The notes: generated by a model not told the origin, from the sequence alone. A DNA stretch of 64,000 bases from Pseudothauera rhizosphaerae (GCF_004801305.1 NZ_SSOD01000011.1:1-64000), one strand, 5' to 3'. Positions 35,665 through 47,200 are shown, numbered from the stretch's first letter. Numbers and translations: made by a program.

Positions 35665-36533
35665 GGCTTCCACCCCGAATCGAGCCCGCCCGGCGCATAG
35701 GGTGCCGGCTCGTCGGCACCGGGCTGCGGCGCGCTGCCCTGGCGCAAGCGGGTGTCGCCGTAGGCCTGGCCTTCCATGCCGCGCACCGGCAGTTCCACCT
35801 GGTCGCCGATCAGCGAACGGCCGTGGGCGGCGCGCTCTTCCCAGCCCTTGCGGTAGTGCTCGGCGGTCGAACCCTTGGCGAGCGCGATCGGCAGCACCTT
35901 GATCGCCGCCTCGCCCGGCAGCACACAGGCCTGCTCGCACTTGCCGCAGCCGGTGCAGTGGTCCGAATGCACCGTGGGCAGGAACATGGCGTGACGGTCG
36001 GAGCGCGGATTGTGGAACAGCTCCAGGGTGATGGCCTTGTCGATCACCGGGCACACCCGGTAGCACACGTCGCAGCGCAGGCCCAGGTAGTTGAGGCAGG
36101 TTTCCTGGTCGATGAGCACCGCCAGGCCCATGCGCGCGTTCCCGATGTCGGTGAGCCCGCGGTCCAGCGCGCCGGTGGGACAGGCGACCACGCAGGGGAT
36201 GTCCTCGCACATCTCGCAGGGGATGCGGCGGGCGTTGAAATACGGCGTGCCGGTGGCGATGCCATCGCCCAGTTCGGCAAGCTCGAGCGTGTCGTAGGGA
36301 CAGTCGCGCACGCACAGCCCGCAGCGCACGCAGGCGGCGAGGAAATCCTCCTCCGCCAGCGCGCCCGGCGGGCGCAGCGCGGACGCCGGCAGCGCGGACG
36401 CCTGGCGGGCGTAGAGGCCGACGCCGAGGGCGAGCAATCCAGCGCCGCCGGCCACCCCGGCCGCTTCACGCAGGAAGCGGCGGCGGGGCGGGGTTCTCGG
36501 CTCCTCGGCATGCTGGGTCTGTTTGTCGCTCAT
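35661..36533 (-). CDS. napG: Nap ferredoxin-type protein NapG
   Basis: This 290-aa protein starts at ATG 36533; an in-frame TTG at 36557 would add eight residues. It has a Tat signal ('[14 protein letters not shown]'). Four [4Fe-4S] motifs follow: '[14 protein letters not shown]', '[16 protein letters not shown]', '[10 protein letters not shown]' and '[14 protein letters not shown]'. It is exported folded and works with NapH. Upstream, a palindromic repeat separates it from napA, so its expression relative to napA may be reduced. Confidence 0.93.
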   Translation of the reverse strand: MSDKQTQHAEEPRTPPRRRFLREAAGVAGGAGLLALGVGLYARQASALPASALRPPGALAEEDFLAACVRCGLCVRDCPYDTLELAELGDGIATGTPYFNARRIPCEMCEDIPCVVACPTGALDRGLTDIGNARMGLAVLIDQETCLNYLGLRCDVCYRVCPVIDKAITLELFHNPRSDRHAMFLPTVHSDHCTGCGKCEQACVLPGEAAIKVLPIALAKGSTAEHYRKGWEERAAHGRSLIGDQVELPVRGMEGQAYGDTRLRQGSAPQPGADEPAPYAPGGLDSGWKP

Positions 36534-36560
36534 GTCCGCAATAGCGTTGGTTAGCAAGTG

Positions 36561-36737
36561 CCTCCCCCTTCAAGAGGGAGGACAGGAACTCGTGTTCGCG
36601 CCGCAGGCGCTGCCTTCTCCCTCCCCTTCAAGGGGAGGGCCGGGGTGGGGATGGGTTTCGGGCGAGGCTCTCACAGACGCCTGCCAATCCCGATGGAAAC
36701 CCATCCCCCTCCTAACCTCCCCCTTGAAGGGGGAGGA
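36561..36737. repeat. Dispersed palindromic repeat inserted between napA and napG
   Basis: Left arm about 36617-36660 and right arm about 36690-36737 are inverted copies: CTCCCCTTCAAGGGGAGG... and GATGGGTTT versus AAACCCATC... and CTCCCCCTTGAAGGGGGAGG. A smaller palindrome, CTCCCCCTTCAAGAGGGAGG, lies at 36562-36581. Such elements are common short intergenic repeats in betaproteobacteria. On the nap mRNA they would form strong stems between napA and napGHBC. Confidence 0.85.
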
Positions 36738-36756
36738 GCAGACCACCGCACTCAAG

Positions 36757-39297
36757 TCAGGCCTTCAGCACCTTCACCGCGCACTTCTTGAAGTCGGTTT
36801 CCTTCGAGAGCGGGCAGGTGGCGTCCAGCGTGAGCTTGTTGATCAGCCGGCCTTCGTCGAAGAAGGGCACGAAGATCAATCCGCGCGGCGGCTTGTTGCG
36901 CCCGCGGGTTTCCAGGCGGGCCACGATCTCGCCGCGCCGGGAGGCGACCTTGACCGCCATGCCGCGCTGCAGCCCGCGCTGGGTGGCGTCGTCCGGGTGC
37001 ATGAAGATCTGAGCCTCGGGCACCGAGCGGTGCAGTTCCGGCACACGGCGGGTCATGGAGCCCGTGTGCCAGTGCTCCAGCACGCGGCCGGTGCACAGCC
37101 ACAGGTCGTATTCCTTGTCCGGCATCTCGGGCGGGTCCTGGTAGGGCAGCGCGAAGATCACCGCCTTGCCGTCCTTGTGGCCGTAGAACTTCACGTCCTC
37201 GCCGGCCTTGACGTAGGGGTCGTAGCCTTCGCGGAAGCGCCACAGGGTTTCCTTGCCCTCCACCACCGGCCAGCGCAGGCCGCGCGCCTTGTGATAGACG
37301 TCGAAGTCCGCCAGGTCGTGGGCGTGGCCGCGGCCGAACGCCGCGTATTCCTCGAACAGGCCCTTCTGCAGGTAGAAGCCGAAATCCTTGGACTCGTCGT
37401 TCGTGTAGCCGGGAATGGCGTGGCCGTTGGCCTTTTCCAGTTCGGTGAGGGGGAACTTGTCCACCTGGCCGTTCTTGTAGAGCACGTCGAACAGCGTCTT
37501 GCCCTTGTAGGCCGGATTCTTGGCGAGCAGTTCGGCCGGCCACACGTCCTCCACCTTGAAGCGCTTGGAGAATTCCACGTACTGCCACAGGTCGGATTTC
37601 GACTCGCCGGGGGCGGACACCTGCTGGCGCCAGAACTGGGTGCGGCGCTCGGCGTTGCCGAAGGCGCCTTCCTTCTCCATCCACATGGCCGAGGGCAGGA
37701 TCAGGTCGGCCGACAGGGCGGACACGGTGGGATAGACGTCGGAGACCACCACGAAGGCTTCCGGATTGCGCCAGCCCGGGTAGATCTCGTCATTGACGTT
37801 GGGCCCGGCCTGCATGTTGTTGGTGGTGCTGGTCCAGTAGCACTTGAGCTTGCCGTCCTTGAGCGCGCGGCTCTGGGCCACGGCGTGCAGGCCCACCCAG
37901 CCGGGAATCGTGCCTTCCGGCAGCTTCCAGTTCTTCTCGGCGATGGCGCGGTGCATGGGGTTCATGACCACCATGTCCGCCGGCAGGCGGTGGGCGAAGG
38001 TGCCCACCTCGCGCGCGGTGCCGCAGGCCGAGGGCTGGCCGGTGAGGGAGAAGGGGCTGTTGCCCGGCTCGCTGATCTTGCCCACCAGCAGGTGGACGTT
38101 GTAGATCATGTTGTTCACCCAGGTGCCGCGGGTGTGCTGGTTGAAGCCCATGGTCCAGAAGGAGGTGACCTTGCGCTTCGGGTCGGCGTACAGCTCGGCC
38201 ATGCGCTGCAGGCGGTCGGCCGGCACGCCGGAGAGCTTGGCGACCTTTTCCAGCGTGTAGTCGGAGACGAACTTGGCGAACTCCTCGAAGCCGATGTCCT
38301 TGGCCGCGCCCGTGTCGCCCTTGGGCTTGCCGTCCGCGCCCGGATAGCCGTTGCTGGCGGCCTTGGCCTCCAGCGGATGGTTGGGGCGCAGGCCGTAGCC
38401 GATGTCGGCCTCGCCCAGCTTGAACTTGACGTTCCTGGCGACGAAGTCCTTGTGCACCTTGCCCGTGCTGATGATGTGGTGGCAGATGTAGTTGAGGATC
38501 GCCAGGTCGGTCTGCGGCACGAAGATCATCGGGTTGTCGGCCAGCTCGTAGGAACGGTGCTCGAAGGTCGACAGCACGTGTACTTCGCAGCTTTCGTGGG
38601 TCAGGCGGCGGTCGGTGATGCGGCTCCACAGGATGGGGTGCATCTCCGCCATGTTGCTGCCCCACAGCACGAAGGCGTCGGCGTTCTCGATGTCGTCGTA
38701 ACAGCCCATAGGCTCGTCGATGCCGAAGCTGCGCATGAAGCCGACCACCGCGCTGGCCATGCAGTGGCGCGCGTTGGGGTCGATGTTGTTGCTGAGAAAG
38801 CCCGCCTTGTACAGCTTGGCCGCGGCATAGCCTTCCCAGATGGTCCACTGCCCGGAGCCGAACATGCCGACCGACCGCGGCCCGTGCTCCTTGAGGGCGG
38901 CCTTCCACTTCTCCGCCATGATGTCGAAGGCCTGCTTCCAGGAGATCGGCGTGAACTCGCCGTTCTTGTCGTACTTGCCGTTCTTCATGCGCAGCAGGGG
39001 CTTGGTGAGCCGGTCGTTGCCGTACATGATCTTGGACAGGAAGTAGCCCTTGATGCAGTTAAGGCCGCGGTTGACCGGGGAATCCGGGTCGCCCTGGGTG
39101 GCCACCACGCGGCCGTTCTGCACACCGACCAGCACCGCACAGCCTACGCCGCAGAAGCGGCATACGCCCTTGTCCCAGCGCACCTTGGTCGCTGCCGCGT
39201 TGGTCTGCGCCTGGGCCACCACCGGGATGCCGGCGATGCCCGTGGATGCCGCCGCGGCCGCGACCGCGTTGGACTTGATGAATGAGCGTCGATCCAT
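36757..39297 (-). CDS. napA: Periplasmic nitrate reductase catalytic subunit NapA
   Basis: About 846 aa. ATG 39297 is favoured because AGGAGG lies about 10 bp upstream; an ATG three codons earlier (39306) overlaps the napD stop but is too near that site. A Tat signal ('[17 protein letters not shown]') is followed by the [4Fe-4S] ligands C46, C49, C53 ('CRFCGVGC') and C81 ('GLNCIKGYF'). The molybdenum-ligand Cys is in '[15 protein letters not shown]'. The Mo-bisMGD domains end with the usual '[16 protein letters not shown]'. It reduces nitrate to nitrite in the periplasm. Confidence 0.97.
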   Translation of the reverse strand: MDRRSFIKSNAVAAAAASTGIAGIPVVAQAQTNAAATKVRWDKGVCRFCGVGCAVLVGVQNGRVVATQGDPDSPVNRGLNCIKGYFLSKIMYGNDRLTKPLLRMKNGKYDKNGEFTPISWKQAFDIMAEKWKAALKEHGPRSVGMFGSGQWTIWEGYAAAKLYKAGFLSNNIDPNARHCMASAVVGFMRSFGIDEPMGCYDDIENADAFVLWGSNMAEMHPILWSRITDRRLTHESCEVHVLSTFEHRSYELADNPMIFVPQTDLAILNYICHHIISTGKVHKDFVARNVKFKLGEADIGYGLRPNHPLEAKAASNGYPGADGKPKGDTGAAKDIGFEEFAKFVSDYTLEKVAKLSGVPADRLQRMAELYADPKRKVTSFWTMGFNQHTRGTWVNNMIYNVHLLVGKISEPGNSPFSLTGQPSACGTAREVGTFAHRLPADMVVMNPMHRAIAEKNWKLPEGTIPGWVGLHAVAQSRALKDGKLKCYWTSTTNNMQAGPNVNDEIYPGWRNPEAFVVVSDVYPTVSALSADLILPSAMWMEKEGAFGNAERRTQFWRQQVSAPGESKSDLWQYVEFSKRFKVEDVWPAELLAKNPAYKGKTLFDVLYKNGQVDKFPLTELEKANGHAIPGYTNDESKDFGFYLQKGLFEEYAAFGRGHAHDLADFDVYHKARGLRWPVVEGKETLWRFREGYDPYVKAGEDVKFYGHKDGKAVIFALPYQDPPEMPDKEYDLWLCTGRVLEHWHTGSMTRRVPELHRSVPEAQIFMHPDDATQRGLQRGMAVKVASRRGEIVARLETRGRNKPPRGLIFVPFFDEGRLINKLTLDATCPLSKETDFKKCAVKVLKA

Positions 39298-39302
39298 GTT
39301 CG

Positions 39303-39557
39303 TCATGCCTCCTGTAATCCAAGACCTTCGTCGGTGTATTCGTAGGCGAGGCTCACGCTGAGCGCGTGCCCGGCCGTACTCACCGCCAGAATCGAATCCG
39401 TCGTTGCGTAGCCCTCGCCGTCTTCCACGGTGACGATCAGGTGGCCGCTCTCTTCGCAGCGGCCGTGCACCTCCACGCCGGGAATGCCGCGGTACAGCGC
39501 TTCCAACTGCGTGAAGTGCTCGGGCTTGGCGCGGACCACCAGACTTGCGATGTTCAT
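39303..39557 (-). CDS. napD: NapA maturation chaperone NapD
   Basis: This 84-aa protein starts at MNIASLVV (39557), overlapping the napF stop by ATGA. It has the ferredoxin-like fold of NapD ('[29 protein letters not shown]', '[14 protein letters not shown]'). It binds the Tat signal of NapA and prevents premature export. It ends beside the napA start. Confidence 0.92.
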   Translation of the reverse strand: MNIASLVVRAKPEHFTQLEALYRGIPGVEVHGRCEESGHLIVTVEDGEGYATTDSILAVSTAGHALSVSLAYEYTDEGLGLQEA

Positions 39558-40048
39558 TCCATCTTCTCCATGGTCAGGGCGTGCGCCGGACAGGGCGCCA
39601 CACAGGCGCCGCAACCGGTACACGACACGGCATCCAGTTCGGGCAGGGCCACCCCGCCGATGCGCGGGCGGAAACGGATCGCCGAAAGCTCGCAGATCTC
39701 TCCGCACACCCGGCACTCCACCCCATGCAAGGCGAGGCAGGCGCTACCCACGGCAGCGCGCAGCGCCCACGGCGCCGCCGCTTCCTGGCGAAACAGCGCG
39801 CCGCTCTTGCACTGCGTGACGCAGTCGCCGCAGAACACGCACTCGCCGCGCTCGAAATCCACTTTCGGAAAACCACCGTCGCCGCGCGTCAGGATCGAAC
39901 CCGGACAAGCGTCCAGACAGGCGTCGCAACGCGTGCAGCGCTCCAGGAACGCCGCCTCACCCAGCGCCCAGGGCGGGCGCTGGGCGGGCTCCACCCGGCT
40001 CGGGCGGCCGCGCAGGAAACCTCGGCGGGTCAGGGATACGGCGTCCAA
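39554..40048 (-). CDS. napF: Ferredoxin-type protein NapF
   Basis: This 164-aa cytoplasmic protein has three [4Fe-4S] motifs: '[13 protein letters not shown]', '[14 protein letters not shown]' and '[14 protein letters not shown]', with an additional 'CRVCGEICE' stretch. It starts 'RRGFLRGRP'. It assists NapA cofactor assembly. It is the first gene of napFDAGHBC, and an FNR-type box lies 59 bp upstream. Confidence 0.94.
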   Translation of the reverse strand: MDAVSLTRRGFLRGRPSRVEPAQRPPWALGEAAFLERCTRCDACLDACPGSILTRGDGGFPKVDFERGECVFCGDCVTQCKSGALFRQEAAAPWALRAAVGSACLALHGVECRVCGEICELSAIRFRPRIGGVALPELDAVSCTGCGACVAPCPAHALTMEKME

Positions 40049-40106
40049 GATGGGCTCTCCGTCTTGCTCACGGAGGCCATTTCAGACCCCGCTGGCAGCA
40101 AGGTCA

Positions 40107-40120
40107 TTGACAGCCGTCAA
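40107..40120 (-). promoter_or_regulatory. FNR/Dnr-type box upstream of napF
   Basis: TTGAC-AGCC-GTCAA is a perfect 5-4-5 palindrome differing from the FNR consensus TTGAT-N4-ATCAA by one symmetric base. If it acts as a class II site, the start would be about 40072, with TGAAAT at the -10 position (40084-40079) and a leader of about 24 nt before napF. This predicts anaerobic activation of the nap operon. Confidence 0.7.
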
Positions 40121-40250
40121 GCTGAGAATCGCTCTCATCCCGGCCGGCAAGCCGGAACGGACCGGACGTCGTCGCATTACCGACATCGTTATATATATGT
40201 CGACTTATAAACAAGCGACGGCACCGGTGCAGCACAACCCGTCCGGCAGC

Positions 40251-40266
40251 GATTCAATCCTGAATC
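40251..40266. promoter_or_regulatory. Perfect palindrome in napF/crp-fnr intergenic region
   Basis: GATTCA-ATCC-TGAATC is a 6-4-6 palindrome, with spacing like a Crp/Fnr-family site but a different core. It lies in the 407-bp gap between napF and the Crp/Fnr gene. That gap also holds an FNR-type box, a TATATATA tract near 40190 and a second palindrome at 40347. Confidence 0.4.
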
Positions 40267-40346
40267 ATTACGTTACTCATCAACAAGTTGAATAAGAACG
40301 CAGACGGACTGACTTTTTGGCGATGGCACGGAATCTGCTGTATTTG

Positions 40347-40360
40347 TATATTGAAATATA
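40347..40360 (+). promoter_or_regulatory. AT-rich palindrome upstream of Crp/Fnr gene
   Basis: TATATT-GA-AATATA, followed by TAGATAAGA, lies about 96 bp before the Crp/Fnr start. It stands out strongly from the GC-rich background. It may be the promoter core, an autoregulatory operator, or both. Confidence 0.4.
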
Positions 40361-40455
40361 TAGATAAGAACCTGCCCGATTGAACGCGCGCTCCCTGGGC
40401 TCTCCCGTACGAAAACGCTTCTGCGGCGGGTGCAGTGCCAAGGAATGGAGCCACG

Positions 40456-41052
40456 ATGAACGCCGACCGACTCCTAGCATCCGTTTGCGGCGCAAGCGCC
40501 AGCGTGCGCAAGCTTGCGGCGGGCGCCACGCTCTTCTCCGCCGACACGCCGTCCGCCGGCGTCTACACCGTAGTGAAGGGGCGGGTTCGCCTGGAACGCA
40601 TCACCGAACGCGGCAAGGAAGCGGTGCTTTTCGTCGCCCAGCCCGGCGCCCCCTTCGCGGAAGCGTCGATCTTCTCGGACGTTTACCATTGCTCGGCCGT
40701 GGCTGTGACCAATGTTTCGGTCAATTTCTATCCCAAGCAGAAACTCCTGGCCGAGTTCCGGGACAACCCCGTGTTCACCCTGGCGTACGCCAGGATGCTC
40801 GGGCACCAGCTCATGCTCGCGCGCACCCGGCTGGAGCGCGCCAACATGAACAACGCTGGCGAGCGCATACGCCACTTCCTGATGCTGGAAACCGGCCCGG
40901 ACGGCTACAGCCTCGAACGCCCGGGCGCGCTCAAGGAACTGGCTGCGGAACTGAGCCTCACCCCCGAGGCGCTCTACCGGACACTCACCCAGATGACGAA
41001 AGCGGGCGAGATCGAACGGACCACCTCCGCCCTGCACCTCATCGGCCGCTGA
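40456..41052 (+). CDS. Crp/Fnr-family transcriptional regulator
   Basis: This 198-aa protein has a cyclic-nucleotide-binding-fold sensor (about residues 15-110, 'GVYTVVKGRVRLERITERGKEAVLFVAQPG') and a C-terminal winged helix ('GALKELAAELSLTPEALYRTLTQM'). The N-terminal cysteine cluster of FNR is missing (one Cys only, C11), so it is not an oxygen-sensing FNR by itself. The start at 40456 has ATGGAG upstream. It is divergent from nap and upstream of tpsA on the same strand, so either could be a target. The signal is unknown. Confidence 0.88.
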   Translation: MNADRLLASVCGASASVRKLAAGATLFSADTPSAGVYTVVKGRVRLERITERGKEAVLFVAQPGAPFAEASIFSDVYHCSAVAVTNVSVNFYPKQKLLAEFRDNPVFTLAYARMLGHQLMLARTRLERANMNNAGERIRHFLMLETGPDGYSLERPGALKELAAELSLTPEALYRTLTQMTKAGEIERTTSALHLIGR

Positions 41053-41088
41053 ACCCGGCGCGGGGCCTGCGCGGGCGGGCTCCCGCAT

Positions 41089-41112
41089 CGCTATATCCAA
41101 ATAAATATAGCG
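41089..41112. promoter_or_regulatory. AT-rich inverted repeat after Crp/Fnr gene
   Basis: CGCTATAT-CCAAATAA-ATATAGCG is a perfect 8-bp inverted repeat 37 bp past the crp/fnr stop and immediately upstream of an FNR-type box. It could be a terminator stem or an upstream operator for tpsA. Confidence 0.45.
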
Positions 41113-41116
41113 ACAC

Positions 41117-41158
41117 ATGATCGCAATCATGGCACGCGCTTGCCATGCTCCCTAAATT
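41117..41158 (+). promoter_or_regulatory. FNR-type box and -10 element for the tpsA operon
   Basis: ATGAT-CGCA-ATCAT (41117-41130) is a perfect palindrome with the FNR core TGAT-N4-ATCA. With its centre at 41123.5, a class II start at about 41165 would place TAAATT (41153-41158) exactly at -12 to -7. The leader would be about 118 nt to the tpsA ATG. Confidence 0.65.
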
Positions 41159-41282
41159 CGGCCCATGCGCGCCCATTGGCGCACTGAACAAGCCTCATTC
41201 CGCAACGCCGCCGCCAGTCCACACGTCGTTCCCTGAACGCCATCGGGCATCGGCACCGCTATTTATCATGAGGAACAACGCG

Positions 41283-44200
41283 ATGAAACCTGCTTCCTTG
41301 AACCATGCCTACCGCCTCGTCTGGAGCGATGTGCTCGGTGCCTTCGTGGCGGTGGCCGAATTCGCCCGCGCCCGCGGCAAGTCCCGCAGCGGGCGGGCGC
41401 TGCTCGCCCCCGCGCTGCTGGCTCCGGCGCTGGCGCTGGCCGGCCCTTCCGGCGGGGTGCTCACCCATGGTTCGGCTTCGATCTCCCAGGCCGGCAAGCT
41501 CACCGAGATCATCCAGAGCAGCCAGAAGGCGGTGATCAACTGGCAGGGCTTCTCGGTCGGCCAGGACGAGACGGTCAATTTCCGCCAGCCCGATGTCTCG
41601 GCGGTGACGCTCAACCGCGTGGTCGGCAACGAGCGCAGCGTGATCGACGGGACGGTGAATGCCAACGGCCAGGTCTTCCTGATCAACGCCAACGGGGTGC
41701 TGTTCGGCCAGGGTGCGCAGGTCGATGTCGGTGGGCTGGTGGCGGGGACGCTGGACATCGGCGACGAGGATTTCATGGCCGGGCGCTACACCTTCTCGGG
41801 CAGCGGCGGCACGGTCCTCAACCAGGGGGTGCTGACGGCGGCGCAGGGCGGCTACATCGCGCTGCTGGGCAAGGAGGCGATCAACGAGGGGGTGATCACG
41901 GCAACGCTGGGGACGGTGAGCCTGAACGGCGCCGAGAAGGTGACGCTGAATTTCGCCGGCAATTCACTGGTGGGCGTGACGCTGGAGCAGGGGGCGCTGG
42001 ATGCGCTGGTGGCGAACCGGCAGGCGATCCTGGCCGATGGCGGGCGGGTGTTCCTCACCGCCAGGGCGGCGGACGAGCTGCTCAGCGCGCAGGTGAACAA
42101 CACGGGTGTCGTGCAGGCGCGCACGCTGGGCGAGCTGAAGGGCGAGATCGTCGCCTATGCCCATGGGGGCGTGGCCAACATCGACGGCACGCTCGACGCC
42201 AGCGCACCGGACGGCGGCGACGGCGGCTTCATCGAGACCTCGGGCAAGGAGGTCAACATCGCCGACGGCAGCGTGGTGACGACCAGGGCTGCGGATGGGA
42301 AAAGCGGCACCTGGCTGATCGATCCGGAGACATTCACCATCGGCGAGGGCGGCAATGCCAGCGGCGCGACCGTCGAGGCCGCGCTGGCCAACAATGGCGA
42401 GTTCATCGCCACGGCCTCGAACGGGGATGTGAACGTCAACGATGCGATCAGTTGGTCGTCCGGCACGCTGACGCTGACCGCCAGCGAGAACGTCCTGATC
42501 AATAACGTGCTCAGCGCGACGGGAACAGCCAGCTTCTCCGCCAACTACGGCCGCGTCGTCGATGCCTCCGGCGATCCCACCTCCGCCCTGACAAACGGCA
42601 CCGGCAAGGATGCCGATGAGGTTCCGTATGGGCTTTACATGGCCCAAAGCGGTTTTGCCTCCTTCGCCGGCAGGGTGGACTTTTCCGGCAGCGGCACGGT
42701 GACGCTCAATGGCGTCATCCATACGGTGATTGGCGACGCGGGTGACATGGCCGCCGTGACGGAAGGCGGCAATTACGTGCTCGGTGCGGATCTCGGCGAC
42801 ACCTACACTCATCAGCGCATCGCGGCCTTCAATGGAAATCTGAATGGTTTCGGCCATACGCTGCTGTACGCGAACAACGCCAGCACCAGCGGCCAGGCAG
42901 GCGGGTTGTTCGGCGTCCTGGGCAGTGAAGCCGTCCTGACCAACCTCGGCGTGCTCAACGGCTCCTCGATCTCGAACGGCAGTTCCGCGGCTGTCGGGCG
43001 TGTGGCCAACATCAACCACGGCAGCATCGTAAACGTCATCTCCGAAGGCGACATCAGCAATACCGTGGCAGCCGTGGATGGCGCCAGCAGCATCGGCGGC
43101 ATGGTCGGCATCAACCACGGCCTGATCGCCCGGAGCTATCACCTGGGCGGCAACGTCGGGGCGGTCGTCATTGCCGGCGGTCTCGTCGGCACCAACGAAA
43201 CAACCGGACGCATCGTGGATAGTTCCGTGCGTGGCGGCTACGTCGGAAATGTCGGCAACGCCAACAGCAAGAACGCCACCTGGCTGGGAGGATTTGCCGG
43301 GGTCAACAAGGGCACGATCGCGCGCTCGTATACCAACAGCTTTCTTTATTCCGGTACTGCGAGCACATACAAGGACTCCTGGTATACCAGCGGTCTGAAA
43401 TGGGGGGGCTTTGTCGGGCGGAATGCCGGGGAGATTTCCGAAGCCTACGCCTACAAGACGGCCACGAGCCCGGATACCGCGCGCTATCTGACCGTGGCCG
43501 GTTTCGTATATGAGAACACCGGCGCCATTACCAATGCTTATTCCTACAACACCTTGAACGGGAACCGGGGAAACAGCGCGGGTTTCGCATACATCAATTC
43601 GGGCACCATCAGCAATGCCTATGTCCGATGGGGGGCCATGACGCAAAGCGCGGACCGGTGCGGATTCGTCTGTGACAATACCGGCGGTGAATTGAACAAC
43701 GCATATTGGAGCGTCGAGAGCAACACGGGTACCATCACGGGCACGGCGGGCACGACGTCCGCCAGCGCCCTGACCAGCCCCGATACTCTGGCCAGTTACG
43801 GCGGTTTCGACCCGGGCATCTGGAACAGCGCCCAAAGCGGCTTCCCGATGCTGTCGAATCTTGCCTCGGTCTTCGTCGGCAACGACGTGGTCACGCTCAG
43901 GTACGGCAACGATCCTTTCACCTCCACTGGTGATCTCTACAACACGACCAGCCCGCTGCGCGCCGTGGGGCTGCAGGCCGGCGACACCGCGGCCAGTGTC
44001 TTGAGCATCCGCCCCGAATTTCTTTCTTTCGGCTATCTGGACGCAGGAACCTATGCCGCTGCCGACGTGGTTGCGTCCGGAGCCGGTATTTACGGCCTCT
44101 ACGGGGCCTTCGTCGTCAGTCCGGCACTGCTTTATTTCGGGCAGTTCGGCATGGGCATGGGGGTCATCGCCGACAAGACGTATGACGGAACGACGGCGGC

Positions 44201-47200
44201 GACGCTCAAGGATGGAGTGCCGTTCGGTGGATTCACGACCGACAGGACGGGGGCATTCACGCTCATCGGCGACCAGACATTGACCGTCAGCTACACGGCA
44301 AGTTTCGACAGCAAGGATGCCGGTGCGAGCCGAAGCGTCACCATTGCCGACATCTCGATCACCGACGGCGAAAATGGCGGCAAGGCCAGCAATTATGTCC
44401 TCGCCGACACGTCCGCCCTGACCGCCACCGCGGCGATCGCCACCAGGGCACTGACGGAGGCGGATCTGATCGCCAGTATCGGAGGCAAGGTCTATGACGG
44501 CGACGCCACCGCCACCGTCAATCTCGGCTCCAGCGACACGGCGGCATTGCAGGACATTGCCAATGGCACGCTGGGGTTCAGCTACACTTCCGCCGCCTTT
44601 GCCGATGCCAATGCCGGATCGGGCAAGGCGGTGACGATCTACGGTTTGAGCCTGACGGGAAGCGACGCGGCCAACTACACGCTGGGGACGACCACGCTGA
44701 CCGGCAGCGCCGACATTGCGCAGCGCCCGGTCAACGTGTTCGGCAGCAGCACGGACGCAAGCCTCACGACGGTCGATGCCAGTACGCTCTCCCTGGGCAA
44801 TACGGTCCACGGCGACACGGTCAACCTGCTCGGCACCGCGCTCCTCCTCTCCAGCAATCCAGGCAGCAATGGGCTGGATACCGGCGGCCTGTCCCTCGAC
44901 AATTCCAACTACACCCTGGTCGGCGGTGTCGCCAGTTTCACCATTGGCGATTTCTCCCGAACCGTCAGTTCCGCCAGCCGCGGCGTGAGCTTCGACGATG
45001 ACGATACGCCGACGGTGATTACCACCACCCAGGACAAGTCCATCATCAACTGGCAGAACTTCGCCATCAATGAGGGGGAGACGGTCAGGTTCGACCAGCC
45101 GAATACCTACTCCATCGTCCTGAACCGGGTGCTGGGGAATACCGAAACCATCATTGCCGGCGCTCTGGCATCGAATGGGCGAGTATTCATCATCAACCCG
45201 AATGGCGTCTTGTTCTCCGCCGGCGCCTCGGTGGATGTGGCCGCCCTGCTCGCCAGTACGCACACGATCAGTGACGACGATTTCCAGAACGGGAACTACG
45301 TCTTTTCCGCCTCCGGTGGCAGTGGCTCGGTCATCAATGAAGGAGACATCATCATCATGGATGGTGGTTTCCTGGCGCTGGCCAGCGGCAACGGAGTGGA
45401 AAGCGGCGGCACGCTGACGGCCAGGAACGGCGGCGACATCGATGCGCTGCTGGCATCCGCCAACGGCATGACGCTTGTCCTGGACGAGTCGTCCAACGGG
45501 CAATCCGGTCATTCCTTTTCCGGTCTTGCCGGTATCACGAGGCTTTCCGGCACGGTAAACCTGGGCGACGGGCTGCTGGAGACCGCGGGGGGCGGGATCA
45601 ACGATACCGCCACGATCACGGCGGGCACCCGCTCTATCACCCTGCCCGGCATCACGGTGGGGAACGGGGGCACCTACGGCGCCGACTATGTGGAGAATCA
45701 GCTTGCCAGCCGCAACCTGACCCTGAATTCGCTGGAAGGCGATCTGATCGTTGCCGATGACATTGCCTGGGACAGCGACAGCAAACTGGCGTTGTCCGCG
45801 CGGGACACCATCACCATCGAGGGGCGCATTGCCGCCCACGGCGCCAATGCCGGAGTGGCGCTGAACAGCACCGACTACTACATCGATTCGGCCCGGCTGG
45901 ATTACGACCAGAATCCCACGGGGCATGAAAATGCCGGGATCACCCTGAGTGGCGGGAACGCCACCTTGAACATCAATGGCGACGATTATGTCCTGTTGCA
46001 GGATATGGCCGACGTTCTGGCCATCCAGGACAACAGCGCGGGCCACTATGCGCTGGCGCAGGAAATCGATGCTGCCGGCACGATCTACGCTGCCGCGCCC
46101 ATCACCACTTTCTCGGGCACACTGGCCGGCCTCGGCAACGTCATCAGGGGGCTGACCATCGATGCGGGCAACGATGATCATGTCGGCTTGATCGGGCAGG
46201 CCGGACCAGGGACCGTCATCCGCGACCTCGGGGTGGAAGAAGCCGATATCCGCGGCGGCAGCTACATGGGGGTGCTGCTTGGTGCGGGCTTGGGGGCGAC
46301 GCTCAACGAAAATAATGTGGTTGTCGACGTCAACGAGATCGTTCTGGATAACGTATGGGTCAGCGGTACTGTGACCGGGCCGCAGACCACCGTCGGCCAC
46401 GAGATGGTCGGCGGCATGGCGGGTTCCCTGCTTCACGCGCAGGTCAGCAGAGCCAGGGCGGATGTGGATGTCGTCGTGCTGAATCCGCCCGATTACGATA
46501 TCCGGGGAACCCAGCCGTCAAACAACATTGGCGGTTTGTTCGGCTGGGTTTCCGTTTCGGACATCAGCCATTCGTATGCCACCGGCGATGTGACTGGCCA
46601 GAATCAGACCGGCGGCCTGATCGGTCGCATGCAGTCCGATTCCACGCTTACCTATTCCTGGGCAAGCGGCAACGTATCCGGCGGCCCGCTGACATCTCCA
46701 GACCTGGAAGGGAATTACGGCACCATCGCCCGCAGTGTCGGTGGTCTGGTCGGTGACGTGAGCGGTTCCGTGCTGGACTACGTGAAAGCCTTTGGCGATG
46801 TCACCGCCGGCCAGTGGGCCGGCGGCCTCATCGGGAGCAGCTTCAGCTCCTCGATCGATCATGCCGTTGCCAGCGGCAATGTGTATGCATACTGGGTCGA
46901 CACGGGCTACTTCACGAACTGCCGGGTCGGCGGCCTGATCGGTTACAACGTCGATGGAAGCGTGTCCAACTCGTCGGCGTCGGGTGACGTGATAACCAAC
47001 GGCACCGATAAATATGGCGGCATGTTCGGCGGTACCCAGGTCGGAGGCTTGATCGGGGAGAACGACGGAGGTGTCGTGACGAGTTCGTCTGCTACCGGGA
47101 ATGTCGAAGGCATTCAAGGAGATGTTGCGGCCTTGATCGGCGACAACTCCGGCGAAGTCCGCGACTCCTGGGCGAGTGGCACGGTCAGCAGATACTACAG

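Noticed and set aside
40456-41052. True FNR oxygen sensor
   Set aside because: The N-terminal cysteine cluster needed for [4Fe-4S] binding is absent.
41964-46436. A 1490-codon open frame on the minus strand opposite tpsA
   Set aside because: It is antisense to a clear TPS exoprotein with ESPR, TPS and GLUG motifs. Long antisense frames are expected in high-GC coding DNA, and its own translation shows no family motif.
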